Source of the DNA: Bacteroidales bacterium UBA7258
GTDB lineage: Bacteria > Bacteroidota > Bacteroidia > Bacteroidales > UBA932
DNA: 64,000 bases
Reading direction: 5' to 3'
Assembly (NCBI GenBank): GCA_002472565.1
Contig: DKSK01000011.1
Span: 62,001-126,000 of the forward strand
Notes under the pieces: model-generated
What the model was told of the DNA's origin: nothing
Seen by the model: only the letters and a program-made list of their open reading frames with translations
Database searches by the model: none
Part shown: positions 1 through 7,543 of the stretch, piece after piece
Layout of the letters: every line of letters starts with the position of its first letter
Position numbering within the stretch: position 1 is the stretch's first letter
Translations under genes and position numbers: made by a program

Positions 1-1390
1 TGTCCCGGGAAGGCATCTCGACCTTTGACCTTTGGGACGTGGCCGGATTGAAGATGCAGTCTTTGTCCAGAAGCAGTACGTCTCCGTTCTTGTCTTGCCA
101 GATGTTGCCGAAAGCCTCTCCTTTCCAATAGCCGGCCACTTCCAGTCTCGCTGCTCTGAAGCTATATTTACGAAGAGAAGTTCCGTTGCAGACCAGCCAC
201 AGCGAGGAATCCCTCCTGTCTATCAGTGAAGACTTGAGAATGTCCTCGCGGCTTATATCCTTAGGTGTCACGTCCTCATAGCTCATGTCGGAAAGCCTGC
301 ACAAGAAGATCCGCATATTAGTGAGAATCAGCAGCTTCCCTCTTCCGAGCGGATAGAACTTGTTCAGCGCCTCCCCGGCGAAGTCGTGAGGAACCGGGAT
401 TTTGTCCTTCTCTTTTCCTCTCGATATGTAATTTATCCCGTCGGAATTCTTGGACAGCCAGATGTTGTCGCGGTTAGCCATGCATATGGCACGGTCGGTT
501 CCGCTCAAGGTTTCTTCATTCCAGACCTGCTTTATCTGACTGCCTCCGCTATGAAACTCGAACAAGCCGGCATTTTTCAACCCTATCACGGCAGTACTGT
601 CCCCGCGGACGGAATAGACGAAGAGGACCTTCCTGCCTTTTGTCAGGGCGGAGAGATTCCTGGGCAGAGGAAGCGGCTTGAGATCCTTGGAATAAACTTT
701 CAGACCATCCTGCGTGGAGAAATACAGATTTCCATCGTCCATCTCCGCTATCGTTCCGATGCCTCTTTCACCGTCCGGGTAGATTGACTCCTGCTTTCTG
801 TAGGCCCTGTCAAGCACCATCACTTCTCCCTTTCCTCCAATCCCGAATACGAGGATTTTGCCACTTGAAGTAACATGAAGGGCGGCGCCGTAGATAATCT
901 TATCCAGCGGGATAATTCTTTTTTCCGAACCCGTCTGTTTGTCGTATTCCAGAAGACCCTTGTTTCCGGCATAAAGCAATTTCTTCGGATTCAGGTCGGC
1001 TATGGCCATGACGTTGTTGAACTCATCCTTAGCCCTTCTGACGACAACTCCGTCCTGAATCAGGTTGATTCCTGAATTCGTGCCGACCCAGAGCCTGTTG
1101 CCGGAATCGACTGAAAGGGATTGGATGTAGTCGCTGTTGAGGGAAGAGCCCAGGTCCTGGTAATAAACCTTGTAGATGCTTCCGTTGAAGCGGTTCAGGC
1201 CCCTCCTCGTCCCTATCCAGATATAACCCTGGTTGTCTCTCGCGATGGAGGTGACGTATTGGTTTGATAAGGTGAATGAGGTCAGCGGGGCCCAGGCGGC
1301 AGTGCTTTCTGTTTTGTCATCGGCCGAAGATTTCGGTATAGATATGGCGGCCAAGAGGAAGGCCAGCCCCGACAATAGCTTCAGGTTCAT
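1..1390 (-). CDS. Propeller-type sensor, probably hybrid two-component regulator (partial)
   Basis: The frame stays open from an ATG at 1390 to the window edge, giving 463 codons, so the C-terminal part is missing. It starts with a signal peptide (MNLKLLSGLAFLLAAISIP). It then has repeated blades of the two-component regulator propeller type, for example GYIWIGTRRGLNRFNG and NRLWVGTNSGINLI, with later blades around NLYFSTQDGLKVY and NIWLSKNSDGINYIS. In Bacteroidales such N-terminal propellers sit in the periplasm and precede a Y_Y_Y domain, a membrane helix, a histidine kinase, a receiver and an AraC-type output domain; none of these lies inside the window. It lies downstream of the esterase and GH3 genes on the same strand and probably senses a sugar they release. 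A propeller protein without a kinase cannot be excluded. Confidence 0.8.
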   Translation of the reverse strand, partial: MNLKLLSGLAFLLAAISIPKSSADDKTESTAAWAPLTSFTLSNQYVTSIARDNQGYIWIGTRRGLNRFNGSIYKVYYQDLGSSLNSDYIQSLSVDSGNRLWVGTNSGINLIQDGVVVRRAKDEFNNVMAIADLNPKKLLYAGNKGLLEYDKQTGSEKRIIPLDKIIYGAALHVTSSGKILVFGIGGKGEVMVLDRAYRKQESIYPDGERGIGTIAEMDDGNLYFSTQDGLKVYSKDLKPLPLPRNLSALTKGRKVLFVYSVRGDSTAVIGLKNAGLFEFHSGGSQIKQVWNEETLSGTDRAICMANRDNIWLSKNSDGINYISRGKEKDKIPVPHDFAGEALNKFYPLGRGKLLILTNMRIFLCRLSDMSYEDVTPKDISREDILKSSLIDRRDSSLWLVCNGTSLRKYSFRAARLEVAGYWKGEAFGNIWQDKNGDVLLLDKDCIFNPATSQRSKVEMPSRD

Positions 1391-1462
1391 TGTTATTGAG
1401 TGGTTAGCAATGCTAATTTATGAAAAATCTCAGAATTGAGGAAAGCTCTCCGTGAAAGAAAT

Positions 1463-1494
1463 CGGGAGGGCGGCTTAATATCGCCGTCCTCCCG
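1463..1494 (-). terminator. Hairpin terminator after the GH3 gene
   Basis: CGGGAGG/CCTCCCG pair, followed inward by CGGC/GCCG around a short AT loop. On the minus strand the hairpin is followed by ATTTCTTTC. It lies 22 bases after the GH3 stop codon and separates that gene from the propeller sensor gene. Confidence 0.55.
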
Positions 1495-1515
1495 AAACCA
1501 TAGGTATGTCAGAGA

Positions 1516-3798
1516 TTATATTTTCACCTGAATAGTCTGGCGGATGTCATCTGAAGCACCGCCGAGCATAAGCTCGATGGTCCCGTCCTCCAGCTCCCAT
1601 TTGTTGGTATCTACATTCCAGTAGCGAAGTTTGCTGACCGGAATTTCGAGAGTGACCTGCCTGCTTTCTCCCGCTCCGAGAGTAAGCCTCTTGAAAGCTT
1701 TAAGCTCCTTTTCAGGCCATTCTACCTTGGCGTCCTTTCTATGGACATAGAGCTGTGCGACTTCGTCAGCTTCCATGCCGCCTTTGTTCTCAAGGTTGAA
1801 AGTGACCTTGATGACATCTCCTTCCTTGTAAGACTTCTTATTTGCCTTAAGGCCGGAGTATCCGAAGTCTACGTATGAGAGTCCATGGCCGAAAGCATAC
1901 AGAGGCTTGATGCCCTTGGTGTCGAACCATCGATACCCGACGAGCATTCCTTCGGTATACTTTGATTCAGGTTCAGGCAGCTTGGCGAGGGCGTCGCGGA
2001 TTTCATCCCTCGACATTCCTGTCATGTCGTTACGGTACATGGTCATGAAGAGATCCCTCTGGGAGGAATTCTTGTCCGGGAAATTGCCAAGTGCAAAAGC
2101 CGGAGAATCTTCAAGCTTGGCCGGGAAGGTGAAAGGCAGTTTGCCTGAAGGAGCGATCTTTCCATAGATGACATCTGCCAGGGCATGTCCGCCTTCCATT
2201 CCGTTCCACCAGCCTTGAATTATAGCCGCGGAGTATTTCTGAAGCTCAGACAGATCGCAAGGACCGCCGGAGATGACTATGCTCACGAGATTAGGATTGA
2301 CCGAGGCCAAGGCCTGTGCGACTTCATTCTGTCCAGTAGGCAGTCCGATGTCTTTGCGGTCGCTTCCTTCGGTCTCGATGTTCTTGTTCGTTCCGCAGAA
2401 GAAGAGGACTACGTCGGCATCTTTGGCGAGAGCTGCCGCCTGCTCAAGAAGCTTCGGGTCGGCGGCTTCATCGATGGCATCTGCCTTCAACGGGTCGGTG
2501 GAAGGCAGAGCCTTTCCCCAGCCTCTTCCCGCATATGACTTATAGCCAGGGGCATAGGAAATTTCAACCCCTTCCCCCGCGCGGTCTTTCAGGCCCTGTA
2601 GCGGAGATATTTCGTAAAGCGCTTTCACTCCGGCTCCCATTCCTCCGCTTGCAGTCTTGAGAACTGCGTTCTGTCCTATGACGGCGATCTTTTTCGCCTC
2701 TTTGGCCAGAGGAAGAATGCCTCCGTCGTTCTTTAGAAGAACGATGGATTTTGTGGCGACCTTGTATGCGATATCCTGGTCTTCTGAGGTAGAAGTCATC
2801 GTTGTGTTCGCCACGTCCTCAGGAACCGGCTTTATCGCGTAGCGGACGCGCAGAATCTCTCGGGCTTTCTCGTCGATGACCTCCATCGGAACCTTTCCCG
2901 CTTTCACGGAATCGATAAGAGCCGGACCGAGATAAGTGTCTCCCGTCATCTGTACGTTGAGCCCGTGCATGGCGGCTCCCATCGTGCTGTGGGTTCCGCC
3001 CCAGTCGGACACTGTCATTCCTTTGAAGCCCCATTCTCCGCGAAGTATTTCGTTGAGAAGATGCTCGTTTTCTGAGCAATAAGCTCCGTTGACCTTGTTG
3101 TAGGCCGGCATCACGGCCATGGCTCCTCCGTCCACGACTGCCGCCTCAAAAGGTCTGAGGTAGATTTCGCGCAAGGTGCGTTCATCAAGGATCACGTTGA
3201 CGCTGCCCCTGCTAGTCTCCTGGTTGTTGGCCGCAAAATGCTTCACGCAGACGGCGGTCCCGGCGTCCTGCGCACCCTTGGTGTACATCTCGGCGAGTTC
3301 CGCGCTAAGCTCAGGATCCTCGCTCAGGTATTCGTAGCTTCTTCCTCCGACAGGAAGTCTCTGGATATTGACCGCCGGTCCCAGGATGATGTCTTTGCCT
3401 CTGAGCCTGGCCTCCCGTCCCATGCCGCCGCCATATTCATAGGCCAGCTGCGGATCCCAAGTGGCCGCAAGTGCCGAACCTGTAGGGAAATAGGTAGCGG
3501 AATCGAGAGTCCATCCGGCAGGCATGAAGCTGTTAGGCTGACCTTCTTCACGTATCCCGAACGGGCCGTCGGTGTACTTTATGTCCTGGATGCCGAGTCT
3601 TGGGACACCTTCGGAGGACATGTTCGTCTTGCTGTGGAACATTGCCACCTTTTCTTCCAAACTCATCTGGGAGAGGATCCGGTTGATCTGGGCGTCGTTG
3701 ACGGTCAATTTATCCTGAAGCGTCTCAGGCTTGCCGGTGCAGGCAAGTACCAAGACGCTCAGGAAAAGATAAGGATATAGTTTCTTGACAGCAATCAT
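1516..3798 (-). CDS. Glycoside hydrolase family 3 beta-glycosidase, lipoprotein
   Basis: A 760-residue GH3 enzyme of the BglX type. The N-terminus is a lipoprotein signal with lipobox VLAC near residue 20, so the enzyme is probably anchored to a membrane, facing the periplasm or the cell surface. The order is the N-terminal TIM-barrel (KHFAANNQE substrate-binding motif, then TVSDWGG, whose D265 aligns with the family nucleophile), the alpha/beta sandwich domain, and a C-terminal fibronectin III-like domain (about 650-755). Length is normal for a three-domain beta-glucosidase or beta-xylosidase, and the sequence alone does not fix the sugar. It begins 12 bases after the stop of the upstream esterase, so the two are probably co-transcribed; together they suggest breakdown of feruloylated hemicellulose. 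Confident in family, not in substrate. Confidence 0.93.
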   Translation of the reverse strand: MIAVKKLYPYLFLSVLVLACTGKPETLQDKLTVNDAQINRILSQMSLEEKVAMFHSKTNMSSEGVPRLGIQDIKYTDGPFGIREEGQPNSFMPAGWTLDSATYFPTGSALAATWDPQLAYEYGGGMGREARLRGKDIILGPAVNIQRLPVGGRSYEYLSEDPELSAELAEMYTKGAQDAGTAVCVKHFAANNQETSRGSVNVILDERTLREIYLRPFEAAVVDGGAMAVMPAYNKVNGAYCSENEHLLNEILRGEWGFKGMTVSDWGGTHSTMGAAMHGLNVQMTGDTYLGPALIDSVKAGKVPMEVIDEKAREILRVRYAIKPVPEDVANTTMTSTSEDQDIAYKVATKSIVLLKNDGGILPLAKEAKKIAVIGQNAVLKTASGGMGAGVKALYEISPLQGLKDRAGEGVEISYAPGYKSYAGRGWGKALPSTDPLKADAIDEAADPKLLEQAAALAKDADVVLFFCGTNKNIETEGSDRKDIGLPTGQNEVAQALASVNPNLVSIVISGGPCDLSELQKYSAAIIQGWWNGMEGGHALADVIYGKIAPSGKLPFTFPAKLEDSPAFALGNFPDKNSSQRDLFMTMYRNDMTGMSRDEIRDALAKLPEPESKYTEGMLVGYRWFDTKGIKPLYAFGHGLSYVDFGYSGLKANKKSYKEGDVIKVTFNLENKGGMEADEVAQLYVHRKDAKVEWPEKELKAFKRLTLGAGESRQVTLEIPVSKLRYWNVDTNKWELEDGTIELMLGGASDDIRQTIQVKI

Positions 3799-3810
3799 TC
3801 TTTCTTTCCA

Positions 3811-4956
3811 TTATTTGAAGAGGAGAGGAGCGAAATTATTGAGGTAGAGCCTCCAGTTCGGCCAGGTGTGGCCGCCGTCGGATACGTAGAAGGTGTGCTC
3901 GAGACCGTTGGCCGTGAGGGCCGCGTCAAGCTCCTTGGCGGAACCGTAAAGGAAGTCAGAAGAACCGCAGGCAAGGAAGTAGAGCTTGTATCCTGCCTTC
4001 TTGATGCCCTGGAGACGAGCGTCGAGTTCGTCATTCCTCTGGGCGCCCATGGAAAGCGGGCAGATATAATCGAATTCGTCAGGATAGAGTCCGGAAGCCG
4101 CGATGGTATGGCCGCCGCCCATGGACAGACCTGCGATCGCGCGGGCAGACTTCTTAGGAATAGCCCTGTAATTCTTTTCAATGAAAGGCACGATTTCCTC
4201 GACAAGGCTCTTTACGTAAGCGTTGGCGAATTCAGGAGAGCGATAGTCGATCTGCTTCTCAGGGATGCCGAGGGTGCGGGCGGCGCTTTGTCCTGGATTG
4301 CCGTTAGGCATGACCACGATCATAGGTTTGGCGAGGCCTTTCTCGATGAGGTTGTCAAGGATTTCGGCAGCACGACCCATGGAAATCCAGGCCTCCTCGT
4401 CTCCGCCTGCGCCATGAAGAAGATATAGAACAGGATATTTCGCCTTAGGGTTTGCCTCATATCCATAAGGGGTGTAGACCGAAAGACGGCGGTTCAGGCC
4501 GAGAATCTTGCTGTCATACCAAGGATGGCTGACCGTGCCCCTGTGAGCTGCTTCATGAACATTGGCCGTCCTGTCTCCGTCAACGATGAGCATGTTGAGA
4601 AAACGAGTGCCGTCACGCTGAACCATTACGTTCTGCGGATCATTGACAGCGACTCCGTCAACAAAGAAATTGTAAGTGTAGATTTCCGGCGCCGGGAGAG
4701 GAAGCTTTACGGACCATACATTGTCCGCGCCCCTGGTTAGATCGACAGTCATTCCGTAGCCTGGCATCCATGAACCATAGAGCTTTACTATGGTGGCGTA
4801 ATCTGCCTTGAGCCGGAAAGTGACACTGTCATTCGCGATCTCAGGAGAAACTACAGGCTTCCTTCGCCCTCCGAAATTAAAATTGGTCAGTTCCTGTGCC
4901 TGCAGAGATCCTGCAAGCATGCAGAGACCCGCGGCAATTGTCAATAAGCGTTTCAT
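3811..4956 (-). CDS. Secreted carbohydrate esterase (CE1 / feruloyl-esterase type)
   Basis: A 381-residue alpha/beta-hydrolase with signal peptide MKRLLTIAAGLCMLAGSLQAQ. Residues about 30-130 form an early-set immunoglobulin-like domain (CBM48-like), seen in Bacteroidetes enzymes of the enterochelin-esterase / CE1 group. The catalytic domain has the nucleophile motif GLSMGGG (S278), a probable acid in CGSSDFLYG and the histidine in DGGHTWPNW. Relatives remove ferulic or acetyl groups from xylan side chains. The upstream leader has a TAATTTTG promoter box at 5088-5081, and the GH3 gene follows at once, so these two genes probably form an operon. Substrate is inferred from family and neighbour only. 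Confidence 0.88.
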   Translation of the reverse strand: MKRLLTIAAGLCMLAGSLQAQELTNFNFGGRRKPVVSPEIANDSVTFRLKADYATIVKLYGSWMPGYGMTVDLTRGADNVWSVKLPLPAPEIYTYNFFVDGVAVNDPQNVMVQRDGTRFLNMLIVDGDRTANVHEAAHRGTVSHPWYDSKILGLNRRLSVYTPYGYEANPKAKYPVLYLLHGAGGDEEAWISMGRAAEILDNLIEKGLAKPMIVVMPNGNPGQSAARTLGIPEKQIDYRSPEFANAYVKSLVEEIVPFIEKNYRAIPKKSARAIAGLSMGGGHTIAASGLYPDEFDYICPLSMGAQRNDELDARLQGIKKAGYKLYFLACGSSDFLYGSAKELDAALTANGLEHTFYVSDGGHTWPNWRLYLNNFAPLLFK

Positions 4957-5080
4957 GTTACTGGTTATTATTAATGTTAAACATGGATTGTCCTACTTAA
5001 AACCACCCCACTCTCCCTCCCGACTTTCTCTCACTCTCCATTTCTCCTCCGCCACATCTCTCCCTCCTTTTTTTCTTCCA

Positions 5081-5088
5081 CAAAATTA
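5081..5088 (-). promoter_or_regulatory. Bacteroidetes -7 box for the esterase-GH3 operon
   Basis: Reads TAATTTTG on the minus strand, matching the Bacteroidetes -7 consensus TAnnTTTG. It lies about 125 bases upstream of the esterase ATG. A clear TTTG -33 element is not visible. Confidence 0.45.
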
Positions 5089-5385
5089 TAAAAGACTTCC
5101 TGCCTATATTTTGTCCTGGCTGACATTTATTATACATGATGTTAGACTTGTTGATTCAATCGCTACCTCGAACAAGCCGCCAACAATCCCTTTTCACTCC
5201 GTTCACCCTTTCACAACCTCCGCACCTCTCACTCCCTTCCACAGCCAACCTCACCCACTTCCACCGCAACCTTTAACCAACTTTCTCTCCAGAAAGCAAG
5301 CCTGATTTAAGACAATGGTGTTCTTCATCCCGAAAATATCAAAACCCCATGATGTGTGAGACAAAGACCGAGAAGAAATCCGGAC

Positions 5386-5418
5386 TTTGGAGAATATTCC
5401 GAAAGTTTCGTATATTTG
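5386..5418 (+). promoter_or_regulatory. Promoter of tRNA-Leu
   Basis: TTTG at 5386-5389 and TATATTTG at 5411-5418, 21 bases apart, match both halves of the Bacteroidetes consensus. Expected transcription start is near 5424, about 20 bases before the mature tRNA. Confidence 0.75.
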
Positions 5419-5443
5419 CGCCTGCAAATCAATCCGCAGTACT

Positions 5444-5528
5444 GCCCGAATGGCGGAATTGGTAGACGCGAAGGACTCAAAATCCTTTGTCCCTTAAAGA
5501 CGTGCCGGTTCGACCCCGGCTCCGGGCA
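5444..5528 (+). tRNA. tRNA-Leu (anticodon CAA)
   Basis: An 85-base class II tRNA. The acceptor stem GCCCGAA/TCCGGGC has one A-C mismatch. The D arm carries TGGCGGAATTGGTAGACGC. The anticodon stem-loop is AGGA-CTCAAAA-TCCT, giving CAA, which reads UUG. A variable arm follows, then T arm GCCGGTTCGACCCCGGC and discriminator A at 5528. CCA is not encoded. It has its own promoter and terminator, so it is a single-gene unit. The AT-rich patch starting directly after it suggests that its 3' side may once have been an integration site. Confidence 0.97.
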
Positions 5529-5533
5529 CACGT

Positions 5534-5566
5534 AAATGGCCTACAGACACCTGTAGGCCATTTTTA
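5534..5566 (+). terminator. Intrinsic terminator of tRNA-Leu
   Basis: Perfect 13-base stem (AAATGGCCTACAG / CTGTAGGCCATTT) with a 4-base loop ACAC, running into a T tract, five bases after the tRNA 3' end. Confidence 0.9.
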
Positions 5567-5836
5567 TATAAGATTTTTCCCACATTTTCCCCACATCTCC
5601 CAATTATCTTACAAAAAGTTTTTCGGAAACGGCCGATTTCTTCGGAGTATCTGCATAATATTGAACCGATATAAAATCGGGGGTGGTAAATGGAAGGACA
5701 TATTGATCGGACATAACACAACTACAATACCACGCAAGCCCAAGCATCACCTTTTGCTGCATATTAAAATTCTAATATTTCATCACCAACCGAATCACCA
5801 TAAACTTCGCTTGAACCATAGTATTATTAAATCAAT

Positions 5837-5983
5837 CTATTGTACATTCTTTTCATTCCATTTAAATGCCGGAAAAATACAGTAATTTGGTTGAGACATC
5901 CTTGTATGCACATCCCCGGTTTCCTCATCGAATGGATGCCTCATTAATTCCAAAATTGAAACCTTTTCGAAAGGGTATTTCAT
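5837..5983 (-). CDS. Possible 48-residue protein, unrecognised
   Basis: A short frame starting MKYPFEKVSILELMRHPF and rich in charged residues. It lies in the AT-rich stretch between the tRNA terminator and the ATPase gene, with no clear promoter. It may be a remnant of a longer gene or chance. The rest of 5567-6025 shows no gene. Confidence 0.25.
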   Translation of the reverse strand: MKYPFEKVSILELMRHPFDEETGDVHTRMSQPNYCIFPAFKWNEKNVQ

Positions 5984-6025
5984 AACACTTTAACTATTTA
6001 ATAATTAAAACATTAAATCGTAAAA

Positions 6026-7201
6026 CTAATAAATAAAGCCAAACATCCATATAGGGACATTCTTGCCGACGGCGTACTCGATATTATCTTTTACAATATA
6101 TCCCTTATCCGCTTCTCTAAGCTGCTTTCCTTTCTTATTGCGGCCACCGACTTCAAAAGTAATGTCACCAATCTCAAAGTCTGAAATCTTTGATGAATAT
6201 ACAGAGTGCTTCTGCTTCATCCATGTCAGGAACATCGTCTCACGTATTGTCCCCTCATCAGCCTTATCAAGACCAAGGGCATAGATGATATTGGAATTGT
6301 CCAGATAAAGTTTCTCAACCTTCTGCAATATGCCGTCACCTGTTGACTTCTCACGCAATGCATTGAAAAGTCCGGACTTCTCCAAATACTCTATATAATC
6401 AGGCATAAGATTCCTGCTGATGTCGAGATCTCTAGCCAAGGTAGTATGATTCGGCTTATATGGCACGGACTGAGCAAGCATATACGTAAGCTTCTTCAAT
6501 TTCACCGCTGCCGCAACTGTCATCTCCGCATACTTTGGGATATCATCCTCGACAGTCGCATTGAGGGCCTGCTTCAACTTGATCAGGAAATCCTCCTCAG
6601 TAAAATATGGATAACAGCCGTGATGCAGATACTCCTGGTAATACTTAATCGGTCTATGCTCTCCATATGGAAAGTCCACCTTTCCTGCCAGAATATCCTC
6701 CAACGAAGACGGCTGAAGGCTCCATCCTTGAGAGATATTCAGGTACTCTCTGAACGACAGGACAGGCAGAGTATACTCGATTGTTCTTCTGCTCAAGTCC
6801 GCCTTACCACCTTTCTTGAGATCCAGAATTGAGCTGCCCGAGTAAACTACCTGCAGAAGAGGCAACTGATCATAAATCATCTTAATCTCCGTTGTCCATC
6901 CTGCATATTTGTGTATTTCGTCAATGTACAGTTTCTTACCGCCGCGCTGGAAGAATGCCAAAGCAAGATCATAAATCCTATGACCGGCAAAATAGAAGTC
7001 ATCAGCCTGAACATACAGAGACTCCTCTATCTTGTCATACATCTTGATGTGCTGGAGTATCATCGTTGACTTTCCGACACCTTTTTGTCCCAGGATTCCG
7101 ATTAATCTATTCTTCCAGTTAATGGTATCATGAAAGGATCTGACATAGTTTACTGGAGTCAGATCAAGCTTAATCCGATATGTCTGAAGTAAAGTATCCA
7201 T
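6026..7201 (-). CDS. AAA-family ATPase with DUF4143-like C-terminus
   Basis: 391 residues from the ATG at 7201; an ATG at 7213 adds four residues, but it would lie only about 6 bases from the predicted transcript start. Walker A is GQKGVGKST (about 38-46) and Walker B is KLYIDEIHKY. The N-terminal AAA core is followed by a middle helical region and a C-terminal part with the pattern FEVGGRNKKGKQ, typical of AAA_14/DUF4143 ATPases that are scattered through gut Bacteroidales genomes. Their role is not established; helicase-loader-like or defence roles have been guessed. The gene is visibly richer in A/T than the genes further right, and its promoter is flanked by direct repeats. Probably acquired. 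Confidence 0.8.
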   Translation of the reverse strand: MDTLLQTYRIKLDLTPVNYVRSFHDTINWKNRLIGILGQKGVGKSTMILQHIKMYDKIEESLYVQADDFYFAGHRIYDLALAFFQRGGKKLYIDEIHKYAGWTTEIKMIYDQLPLLQVVYSGSSILDLKKGGKADLSRRTIEYTLPVLSFREYLNISQGWSLQPSSLEDILAGKVDFPYGEHRPIKYYQEYLHHGCYPYFTEEDFLIKLKQALNATVEDDIPKYAEMTVAAAVKLKKLTYMLAQSVPYKPNHTTLARDLDISRNLMPDYIEYLEKSGLFNALREKSTGDGILQKVEKLYLDNSNIIYALGLDKADEGTIRETMFLTWMKQKHSVYSSKISDFEIGDITFEVGGRNKKGKQLREADKGYIVKDNIEYAVGKNVPIWMFGFIY

Positions 7202-7215
7202 AACTTTGCACATTA

Positions 7216-7280
7216 TTTAGTGCAACAAATATAATAAATCGCATTGATTTTAGTGCAATTTCAATAAAAACCGCACTAAT
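7216..7280. promoter_or_regulatory. Promoter flanked by repeated TTTAGTGCAA boxes
   Basis: TTTAGTGCAA occurs at 7216-7225 and again at 7249-7258, 33 bases apart, and the inverted core GCACTAA lies at 7273-7279. Between the first two copies is TATATTTG (minus strand, 7233-7226), a -7 box for the ATPase gene. Boxes on both sides of the -7 element suggest binding of a repressor, possibly acting on this gene alone. Confidence 0.45.
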
Positions 7281-7291
7281 TTATAAACAAA

Positions 7292-7363
7292 CTATTCGAA
7301 AACACTGAGTGCGTCCTTCTTGATATCCTGGTCGATGTCCCTGTATCGGGCCAGAGCTTTGCA
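7292..7363 (-). pseudogene. Possible C-terminal remnant of a lost gene
   Basis: On the minus strand a frame encodes CKALARYRDIDQDIKKDALS and then VFE-stop, ending just upstream of the ATPase promoter. The composition looks like a helical protein tail, but an in-frame TAA precedes it and there is no start, so it can only be debris. I do not recognise the parent. The rest of 7364-7543 shows no gene. Confidence 0.25.
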
Positions 7364-7543
7364 TTAAGTCCAGAAGAAGCCTCACAATCATCCCGCCCCC
7401 TGTGGCACATCCGCGTTCCTGATCATCCCTGTAGGAAAACAAATGGGAAGACGTCTCTCAATATCCCCGCGCGGGGTCTTCTGCACAGGCATCCCACGCG
7501 AAAACCCTACCCCGGCTGTGGGCTAAGAGCGCTTGGGCGCTGG

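Larger units (their letters stand above)
4957..5443. other. Gene-free stretch with strong purine/pyrimidine asymmetry
   Basis: No convincing gene is seen. The plus strand is strikingly pyrimidine-rich between about 5000 and 5080 and again between 5195 and 5295. Read from the minus strand, the first patch would form a purine-rich untranslated leader of roughly 115 bases ahead of the esterase gene, downstream of the promoter box at 5081-5088. The right end contains the tRNA promoter. Confidence 0.5.

Noticed and set aside
5521..5566. att site at the tRNA-Leu 3' end
   Set aside because: No second copy of the tRNA end was found in the window; the inverted repeat there is a normal terminator.
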